From Chara braunii (Eukaryota > Streptophyta > Charophyceae > Charales > Characeae): 25,924 nt of DNA. Below are positions 18,920 through 25,924 of the stretch, in pieces. Below the pieces are notes generated by a model. It had not been told where the DNA came from, made no database searches, and saw nothing but the letters and a program-made list of their open reading frames with translations. How positions within the stretch are numbered: the first letter of the stretch is position 1; every line of letters begins with the position of its first letter. The translations under genes were made by a program, and so were the position numbers. The DNA lies in the NCBI GenBank assembly GCA_003427395.1, contig BFEA01000289.1:1537734-1563657 (forward strand), in the 5' to 3' direction.

Positions 18920-18926
18920 TATATAC
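18920..18926 (+). promoter_or_regulatory. TATA box of the LTR promoter
   Basis: TATATAC lies downstream of the CT-rich run and about 270 bp from the LTR end. Transcription would start roughly 25-35 bases on, in the 95-bp duplicated segment. Inference from position and sequence. Confidence 0.5.
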
Positions 18927-18930
18927 TCCG

Positions 18931-19121
18931 TTACGGAAACAGATCTGTTCGACATTATTCATCAACAAGATTGGATTACTCGAGTTGCTTTGTCATTGAG
19001 CCACGGGACTTGTACTGCACGAGCGNTTACGGAAACAGATCTGTTCGACATTATTCATCAACAAGATTGGATTACTCGAGTTGCTTTGTCATTGAGCCAC
19101 GGGACTTGTACTGCACGAGCG
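18931..19121 (+). repeat. Exact 95-bp duplication around N (assembly overlap) 2
   Basis: 18931-19025 and 19027-19121 are identical over 95 bases with a single N between, the same length as the first case. Confidence 0.95.
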
Positions 19122-19124
19122 TTG

Positions 19125-19370
19125 ATGCTCGTGCGTTGCTGTGAACAGTATCTGCATGTCCAATGTGTGTTATCTCGCCTGGGTTCATTACAGTTTGGTA
19201 TCAGAGCAGTTCTTCCGTACACGTGTAAGGAGGAGTGTCGCGCGCACGTGTGCGCGCTGAACTTACATCACGACGACGATCAAGATCACGAAGGTGATCA
19301 CGACCTTGAGGAAGATCATCACGACGACGAAGAGCATATGACGAAGAAGATCCCATCGGGCCGCGCTTGA
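19125..19370 (+). CDS. Possible upstream ORF across U5, PBS and leader (81 aa)
   Basis: The ATG at 19125 opens 81 codons ending at TGA 19368-19370. The N-terminal half has six Cys. Residues 48-71 (19266-19337) are Asp, Glu or His at 21 of 24 positions, which looks metal-binding. It lies at the expected 5' end of the genomic transcript, about 970 bp before gag, so if translated it would be a uORF. The Asp/His run could be a chance product of a GAC/CAC-rich sequence. I do not recognise it. Confidence 0.3.
   Translation: MLVRCCEQYLHVQCVLSRLGSLQFGIRAVLPYTCKEECRAHVCALNLHHDDDQDHEGDHDLEEDHHDDEEHMTKKIPSGRA
19196..19207 (+). other. Primer-binding site, initiator tRNA-Met type
   Basis: TGGTATCAGAGC, three bases after the LTR end, is the classic complement of the 3' end of initiator tRNA-Met used by many plant LTR elements to start minus-strand synthesis. 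Confidence 0.93.
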
Positions 19371-20338
19371 GTTGATTGACGTGCGTGCTCGATCAAGACC
19401 CGGACGCGTGCTGATGACGTGGCGGGGAAAATAGTGGGAGAGAGAGAATGCTGAAACGCGATTCTTATCAACGCGATTGTCTAGACACGAAGCACTCATC
19501 CCTAGTAGAAGCTGCACGCGTCGGGGCCGAAGATGATGACGAGCTTTGATTGAAGAAGAAGATCTTGCTGATATGGCAGTATCGCATTGGCGAGATCGTG
19601 AGCAGGCACCAAGATTTCTGACGTGGCAGGGGGAATATTGATGTGTTGTCATTTCCCTGTTGACGCGGCTTGGTTGGAGTACTAACTGGAGACCAGATTG
19701 GCTGACGTGGCACCCCCCCCTTATTGTTTGGTTATTTGATGTTGACGTGGCAGGGGAATATCGACGTGTTATTGTTCCCTGTTCACGTGGCATGATTGAA
19801 GCTGTATCAGGGGGCCAGATTGGCTGACGTGGCACCCCTTCATTGATTACTTCCTGAATGCTGACGTGGCGAGTGTAATAGGCTCGCTGCGTTGGCATTA
19901 CCGGGGTGTTACGTGATAGGCACATATGTGCCTGGGTGAAAGATCATCCCGCTGACAGCAGCGGCACAGTTGATTGGACGGCTGCAGTGCCAGCTGTCGT
20001 GCTGGGGTGCCTATTGCTTAATGAGGACTGACGCAGGGGATTATTGATGCTGACATGTTGATTGTTTGTTGATGTTGGCTTGTTCTCCTTGTGTCGTTTG
20101 TCTGTCCTGTGCTGGCATACTCACCCGTGTTGTATCTGGTCACTTTGATTGAGTCGGTACCTGCAAAATAACATCATCAGACTAAGTTAGAAATTAAGAA
20201 CAGCGAAGAAAAGGAAAAGAAAAACAATTGAAAATATACTCCTCAGTTATTATGCTGTCATTGCTCTTGCTGTAATCTGCTGTTTGCAATCTGTGGGGCC
20301 GCGGAATTAATTTTGTGCGGTAGATCCCCCATACCGAA
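19208..20338 (+). other. Long gag leader (5' UTR) of copy 2
   Basis: About 1.13 kb between PBS and the gag ATG, with no convincing protein apart from the uORF. It holds TGACGTGGC at 19415, 19619, 19703, 19743, 19824 and 19862, and an A-rich segment near 20190-20240. RNA packaging and dimer signals would be expected here but cannot be located by eye. Confidence 0.6.
19619..19861 (+). repeat. Two ~120-bp diverged tandem units with TGACGTGGCA boxes
   Basis: Unit A (19619-19742, 124 bp) and unit B (19743-19861, 119 bp) share the order TGACGTGGCAGGGG, AATAT, a TTCCCTGTT block, GG(C/A)CCAGATTGGC or close variant, then TGACGTGGCACCCC. A further TGACGTGGC at 19862 starts what could be a truncated third unit. 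Confidence 0.75.
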
Positions 20339-22126
20339 ATGTCTCAGGAAGGGAATGTTCAGACCCCAGCTGAGGGCCAGAGTGTTGAGCAGCTCCCTGA
20401 CCCTCATACCAGGGCCCAGGTAGAGCAGAGACGACAACTGTTGTCTGGCTGGATCAACCTTCTGGCCACTGAGCTGCACGATGCCGGTGCAGATGCTGAG
20501 TCACATGTGCGGGCCCAGTTTGATCTGTGGAAAGCCCAGGCAGATCTGGACGCAGCTCAAACTGGCACCGACCTATTGAAGGTACAAGAGTTCATTATCC
20601 AGTGCCGTAAAGCACTCGATGTGTTCATCTGTCGGGAGTTTGACGACATTGTGAATGGCAGAAATGTCAAAAATGAGGTGCTGGTCACAGAGCAGACAAT
20701 TGAAGAGAATATTCGCCAGCTGGAAGAAGCTCTTGAAAAAGAGAAAACCCGCAAGGCAGAAATGATAAATAAAAAAAAGCAAGATGAACAGCAAGCAAAA
20801 CGAGAACAAGAAGTCAGACAGCATGTGGTAACTGTGGAAGGGGAAGAACAGGTTGTTGCACTGAACCAACTGGTTGAGTACCTTGCTCACTTGGAGACAA
20901 GGCTCGACCATTTTGAAGCAAAGTTGGAAGAATTGACCGTAGGATTGAAGAATGTGACTAACTTGGTCAAAGGAAAGGAAAAAGAGGTTCAGAAGGAACA
21001 ACCTAAGAAGAAACTAATGAGTGATGCTATGAAAGATCTCAGGGTCGAAACAAAGAGGGGGGAACCATCTGGGCCTCCTTCGCCGACGCCACCGTCTACT
21101 CCATCCAGTCCTCACTCATCCGATGAAAAGAAAGACAAGGACAAAACTGAGAAGCCGAAGAAGAAGGAAAAGGTGAAGATGAGATTGCCTTTTACATTTA
21201 GCAACAAGAAAGACAAACATTTGCTTGTTTGGATCGCCGAGATACAGACGCACTGTAGTACGACGCCTGTTGCAGAAGAGTCTCAGGTTGCATTCTCCAC
21301 ATCCTGCTTGGGAGGAGAAGCAAAGGAGTGGGTCCTAGCTGAGGCTAACGTGGCAGGTTTTTACGACATCGGTAAGTGGGCCGAAACAATGACTCTAAAG
21401 CAGTTCCTTGATAAGATCAAGAAACGCTTTCTTGATAAGACGACGACCGATAAGGCCTTCGACCAGCTTACTACGATTGGACAGAAACATTGGACGTCTG
21501 TGGAGGCTTTGTCTCGCGAGGTCGATCGCTTGTTGCAAGTTCCGGGCTTAAATCTGCAGGATGACCAGGTCCTGTATGTTTATGCCCGGGCCTTACCTGA
21601 ACCCATACGAAGTCAGTTAGTGGCCGAGTCAAAGTCAGGTAAGTATAAGTACCGGCAGTTTCGCAATTTGGCTCTCCAGAGAGAGAAAATGACTTCTCAG
21701 GTTAAGCAATCGTATGCATCTGTGGTGAAATCTGGTGGTGGTGCAGGTGCAGGCGCGAGATACGGTAAGCGAGTCCTTTGGCGCCAAAAGCGTTAGGACC
21801 ACATGCTTGTCGTCTTTGACGACGACACAGTGGAGAAGCTACCGTTAGAAGAACAAGGAGTTCCTAGCAGTAGTGAGTTCGGAAAGGGGGACGTCACTAC
21901 TGTCGTGGTCAACAAAGGAGGACCACGAGGTCCGTATCGAGGAAGGAAACCACGCTCGTTTCCTGCGCACCCAGGTATCACGGCATTCAAGCCGTGGGAG
22001 AAAACGGAGATTGACCAAAAGACCTGGCAGGATAGGATGGACAATGCGCAGTGTTTGAAGTGTGGAAAGGAGGGACACATCATTGCATGGTGTCCACTCA
22101 TCCGACACCCAAAAGCGAGCCGCTAG
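20339..22126 (+). pseudogene. Ty3 copy 2 gag (one internal stop)
   Basis: The ATG at 20339 opens 485 codons to TAG 21794-21796. The same frame then continues to the true gag stop TAG 22124-22126, for 595 codons in all. Residues about 115-225 are a charged, Glu/Lys-rich coiled coil, about 240-285 a Pro/Ser then Lys-rich linker, and about 285-445 the retrotransposon-gag domain. The zinc knuckle at 22052-22093 is intact (C-x2-C-x4-H-x4-C). The internal TAG would fit CAG to TAG but GAG cannot be excluded. The leader before it is free of LTR sequence, and pol follows by a -1 shift rather than by read-through. Confidence 0.88.
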
Positions 22127-25100
22127 TAGGAGTAGCATCTGCTCCTACTGAGTTGAAGAAGTCAGACGATGAGAAAGGTAAGGCGCCTACTAACCCTTTC
22201 ACTTCTTCGACTCGCGTGGCAGAGGATGGTTGTCCTCCGGCCCATCATCCAGATCACCCTGAACCTGTCTTATGTTCTGTCTCTCAGGATGACTCCTTTG
22301 ATGAGCTTGGTAATGAGTTGTTGGCACTCCGGAGCTCATGGGCAAAGAAAGCGAAGTCTAAGGGTGAACTATTACTCGCAGATGTAGAGATCGCACACGA
22401 ACAGACGGGTGCACTTTTAAACTCAGGATCTACACGATCCTACATTTCTGAGAGAGCTATTCGCAAGCTTCATCTTGGAATAAAGGTAACGTGTTTAGCA
22501 CAACCTATCACGTCTATTCTTGTTGATAACAGCACGATCACTGTCTCTCATTATGTCGATCGTGTGAAATGTAAGTTCATAATTAAAACTAGAAAGAAGA
22601 TTGTGCATGAAGTATCCTTCCTAATTGAAAAGAACTTGTCTTTTGATATGATTCTGGGAATGGATTGGCACGAGGAAGCCAACCCAGAAATCAAGTTCAA
22701 GGAAAAGGAAGTACGCCTGAAAAATGTGCAATCTGAACTCGAGGCCATCAAACTGTATCATAAGTCTGGATCTGACTCTACTCTGTCTTTCTGTTGTATG
22801 AGCTATCCAGCTTTTCGATCAATGGTCAGGAAGAAGCAATTAGATCAGGAGGTAATGATGGTGTTGGTAAAGGAAGTTGGTGAATCTTCGACACCTTATC
22901 CTCCATCGATACAAAAACTCTTAGATGAGTATAAAGATCTATCTCAGGAGCCTACTGGGATCACTGAGCGTGCTATCAAGCACACTATCGAGATCATTCC
23001 TGGAAGTAAGACTCCCAAGGGCCCTATCTATCGAATGTCGCCTAGGGAACTTGAGGAATTGCGCAAGCAACTCCAGGAATTAACTGACAAAGGATGGATT
23101 CGCCCTAGTTCCGCACCTTATGGAGCGCCTGTCTTATTTGTGCCCAAAAAGGAAGGTGAGTTGCGTCTATGCATTGACTATAGAGGGTTGAACTCCGTCA
23201 CTGTGAAAATCGTTGAACCCCTACCATGAATTGACGACTTGTTGGATCAGCTGCAGGGATGCAAGTACTTCAGCAAGATTGATCTGAAGTCGGGGTACCA
23301 CCAAATCGAGGTGGCGCCCGAAGATCAACACAAGACTGTTTTTCGAACCAGGTATGGACACTACGAGTTTGTGGTCATGACCTTCGGATTGACGAATGCC
23401 CCTGCGACCTTCCAAAGGTCTATGAACGAATTGTTTCGACAGTGATTGGATTAGTTTGTAATTGTGTATCTCGATGACATCCTAGTCTACAGCAAAACGT
23501 TGGAGGATCACGAGAAACACTTGCGTCTCGTCTTGGGTAAGCTACACGAAGGTAATTTCAAACTTAACCCAAAGAAGTCCGAGTTTGCAAAACCTGAAGT
23601 GCTCTACTTAAGGCATATAGTCAATGAAGAAGGGCTCAGACCGAAAGCGAAGAAAATTTCAGCGATTAGAGATTGGCCACAACCAAAGTCCATCACTGAG
23701 TTGAGGTCCTTCCTTGGGTTAGCCAGTTACTATAGGAAGTTTGTTAGGAACTTCTCCTTAGTTGTTGCTCCCATGAGAAGACTCCTGAAGAAAGGAACCA
23801 TATGGTTGTGGGACAAGGACTGTGAGTCCTCGTTCAAAAAGATAAAGTACGCTCTGACTCACTACCCTGTTCTGAAAATCGTTGACCCATCTCTTCCCTT
23901 TATTGTGACCACTAACGCAAGTCAGTATGGAATTGGCGCAGTTCTACAACAGGACGATGGTAAGGGTTACAGACCTATTGAGTTCATGTCTGCCAGACTT
24001 CCAACTCAGAAGGTCGTCGACTCCACTTACGAAAGGGAATTATATGCGCTTCTCTGTGCACTGAAATCCTGGAAACACTACTTGTTAAGGAGGCACTTCA
24101 CTGTCTACTCAGATCACTCGACACTGAAGTGGATACAGACTCAACCAAGACTCTCTGACAAACTAGTACGATGGTCTGCTTTCCTCGACACCTTTGACTT
24201 TGAGTTGAAGACAATCAAAGGTAAGTCTAACATTGTGGCAGATGCATTGTCTAGGAGAAGTGATTTCTTTGGAACCATTGTCTCTTACTTGGATATAGGA
24301 AATGATGTGCAGGAACAGATTCGACAAGGCTATGCTAATGATCCTATCTGGAAACCCATCATTGACCTTGTCACTAAGGATCCTGCCCTATTACCCAAGT
24401 ATAAGATGACAAATGAATTGCTTTTCTTGACAGACGAAACTGAACAACGATTGTGTATTCCTCACAAAGAAGAGATTAAAAGTCTGCTGATTGGGGAATG
24501 TCATGACTTTGCAGGATATTTTGGTTTCAAGAAAACTTATGCAGAAGTAAGAGAACGCTTCGATTGGAAAGGACTAAAGGAAGATGTACTAACCTATATG
24601 CGTACTTGTCTGGTATGTCAGAGAAACAAACCACCACATGAGAACCCTCTGGGTCTACTAAGGCCCTTACCGATTCCTAGCGAACCAGGTGAGTCCATCT
24701 GCATGAGTCTCGTCAAGAGTCGAAATGGCAACACTCAAGTGATGGTTGTAGTCGATCGTTTCTCTAAGTATGCAATGTTTATTCCTTTGCCTGTTGAAGC
24801 GAAAACTGAGCTTGTGATCCAGAAGTTTCATATGCGATGGGTAACTGAGTATGGATTCCCATTGTCTATTGTATCTGACAGAGATGTGAGATTCACAAGT
24901 ATGCCATGGCAAAAGCTGATGGAGGCATACGGCACTCGTTTGAACATGTCGCCAGGACACCATCCTGAAACGAATGGGCAAAGCGAGCAAATGAACCGCT
25001 TGTGCCAACAGCTCTTGCGCATGTATGTCAGGCCCGATTAGATTGATTGGGACGAGAACTTACCAAAAATAGCTAGTGCATACAACAGCACCGTCCACAC

Positions 25101-25764
25101 TGCCACCGCACGCACTCCTAATGCACTACATAAAGGGTGGAAGCCACGACGTCCCATTGATGTATTGACCAGGGATCAATTTTTACGGCTACCGCCAAGG
25201 ACTCGTGAATATGCAGTTCTGTTCCAGGAAGACATCCAGAAAGTTAAGGAGAACCTAAAGAAAGCACAAGAACAGATGATTAACCAGGCCAACAAACATC
25301 GAAGACCTGCTAACTTTCAAGTGGGTGACATGGTTTGGGTAAAGTCTAATGAATTCTCCTTGGAAGAAGATGTTTCACAGAAATTGTTGCCTGTCTACTT
25401 TGGGCCCTGGGAAGTTCTCAAAATAATTGGAGATGCAGAGGGACCGTCCTACAGAATTGATATTCCCCCGCATCTCAAAACCTACCGTGTATTCCACGCC
25501 TCTAAGTTGCTACCGTATGTGGAGGGGGATGAGTTTCCTAACACGCCTTCTATGATTCCACCTTCGATGAACGGAGGTTATGAAGTAGATCGGATTGTAG
25601 ANCATGGGTTCTTCTCCACCGGAAGGCGTGGACGACCGCAGAGGCAGTTCAAGGTAAGATTTAAGACTCAAAAACCATCCGAGGATCGGTGNTTCAGTAA
25701 ACAACAACTCCTTGAAACTGCTCCTGACATTGTCTCTGCATATGAGCGTGGGTTGAAAGGTTAG
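22051..25764 (+). pseudogene. Ty3 copy 2 pol: PR, RT, RNase H, IN, chromodomain-like tail
   Basis: One frame runs to TAG 25762-25764, interrupted only by stops at 23227, 23443, 23455 and 25039. Entry is by frameshift at about 22114; there is no start ATG of its own. Protease (about 22380-22700) reads N-S-G-S-T: its catalytic Asp is Asn at 22420-22422. RT (about 23020-23700) keeps CIDYRGLN and YLDD (23467-23478). RNase H (about 23895-24270) has TNASQYG with Asn at 23914-23916 in place of the first catalytic Asp, and keeps SDH and ADALSRR. The integrase zinc finger has GYFG (24517 Tyr for His) with the Cys pair CLVC intact. The core lacks about four residues at 24703, including the first catalytic Asp; SDRDVRF and NGQSE remain. 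GPWEVL (near 25400) and a chromodomain-like tail (about 25577-25757, with Ns at 25602 and 25692) end the protein. It cannot make a full set of active enzymes. Confidence 0.9.
22108..22150 (+). promoter_or_regulatory. Candidate -1 ribosomal frameshift signal between gag and pol
   Basis: CCCAAAA (22108-22114) is in the X XXY YYZ phase relative to gag codons CCA-AAA. A 9-nt spacer (22115-22123) is followed by a hairpin: 5' arm 22124-22135, loop CAT 22136-22138, 3' arm 22139-22150, 12 pairs including two G-U. The gag stop TAG is the first three bases of the stem. A -1 slip moves exactly into the pol frame, which is open from here to 23226. Heptamer type, spacer and stem match the known viral and retroelement rule; activity is untested. 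Confidence 0.75.
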
Positions 25765-25803
25765 TTATTTATGCGATGGAACTCGAAATTGGGTCGGCAG
25801 GAA
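25765..25803 (+). other. Pol end to 3' LTR, with weak polypurine tract
   Basis: Thirty-nine bases separate the pol stop from the 3' LTR. GGGTCGGCAGGAA directly before the LTR is in the polypurine-tract position but is interrupted by T and C. Confidence 0.5.
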
Positions 25804-25924
25804 TGCAATAACCCGCACTCAGCTGAGGCCGGGCTGTGTGACCACGCACTGCCCGGCTCAGCCCAGCGTCTGGCCAGTGAGACCCAGCGCTGGACTGGGG
25901 AAATTCAAAGGTCAAAGTCAACTG
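25804..25924 (+). repeat. 3' LTR of copy 2 (first 121 bp)
   Basis: It starts TGCAATAACCC like the 5' LTR at 17992 and differs at two of the first 26 bases. The remaining 95 are the same 95-mer as at 18018-18112, and the window stops exactly at its end. Confidence 0.93.

Larger units (their letters stand above)
17992..19192 (+). repeat. 5' LTR of copy 2
   Basis: It starts TG at 17992 and ends CA at 19192, three bases before the PBS. Apparent length is 1,201 bp, but two exact 95-bp duplications each joined by one N inflate it; subtracting them gives about 1,009 bp. U3 holds W-box cores, ACGT boxes and a TATA box at 18920. Extra single Ns stand at 18401 and 18564. Because of the N joins, the stretch may combine several genomic LTR copies. 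Confidence 0.88.
17992..25924 (+). mobile_element. Ty3/gypsy chromovirus-type retrotransposon, copy 2 (near complete)
   Basis: Order: 5' LTR (17992-19192), PBS, leader, gag, -1 frameshift signal, PR-RT-RNase H-IN-chromodomain-like pol, and the start of the 3' LTR at 25804. The two LTR starts agree (TGCAATAACCCGCACTCAGC) with two differences in the first 26 bases. Pol stays in one frame for its whole length, so the element is much younger than copy 1, yet it carries five nonsense codons and several active-site losses. The 3' LTR runs off the window, so target-site duplications cannot be checked. Confidence 0.92.

Noticed and set aside
18018-19121. Short exact repeats as a CRISPR-like or biologically tandem array
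   Set aside because: Each has two copies only, both 95 bp with one N between; assembly overlap explains them better.
19263-19925. 220-codon minus-strand ORF over the copy 2 leader
   Set aside because: It is antisense to the repeated TGACGTGGC array and has no recognisable domain; the openness follows from the repeats.

Overview
The window is eukaryotic, repeat-dominated nuclear DNA. It carries two Ty3/gypsy retrotransposons of chromovirus type, three LINE (non-LTR) fragments, microsatellites and poly-A/T tracts, and one long host-type gene. The primer-binding site, chromodomain-like pol tail, ACGT-core promoter motifs and L1-like LINE tails point to the green lineage. A charophyte alga such as Chara would fit, but that is inference from protein style, not a search. 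All retroelements lie on + and the single host-type gene on -.

Layout. 1-886: TG- and A/T-rich DNA with two related hairpins, no gene. 887-6394: decayed Ty3 copy 1 (gag, PR, RT, damaged RNase H, IN, chromodomain-like tail) with many stops and frameshifts; a polypurine tract and probable 3' LTR start follow. 6946-7097: long (GA)n tract with a gap base. 7985-11245 (-): 1086-codon open exon for a disordered, Ser/Arg-rich, coiled-coil protein of unknown function, probably continuing through a splice donor. 11401-17190: LINE territory, with three 5'-truncated ORF2 tails head to tail (two ending in poly-A), a dispersed ~90 bp motif in four copies, and a tRNA-like inverted repeat. 17839-17908: a bare poly-T insertion with a 17 bp target-site duplication. 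17992-25924: Ty3 copy 2, almost complete: 5' LTR, tRNA-iMet PBS, long leader with bZIP-type repeats, gag, a candidate -1 frameshift signal, pol in a single frame broken by four stops, and the first 121 bp of the 3' LTR.

The best functional signal is the gag/pol junction of copy 2: an in-phase CCCAAAA heptamer, a 9-nt spacer and a 12-bp hairpin containing the gag stop codon, leading exactly into the pol frame. Copy 2 has nevertheless lost key residues in protease, RNase H and integrase, and most lesions in both elements fit C:G to T:A transitions. Single Ns flanked by exact 95-bp duplications, and a window end falling at the end of the same 95-mer, are best read as unmerged assembly overlaps, so the true 5' LTR is about 1,009 bp rather than 1,201 bp.
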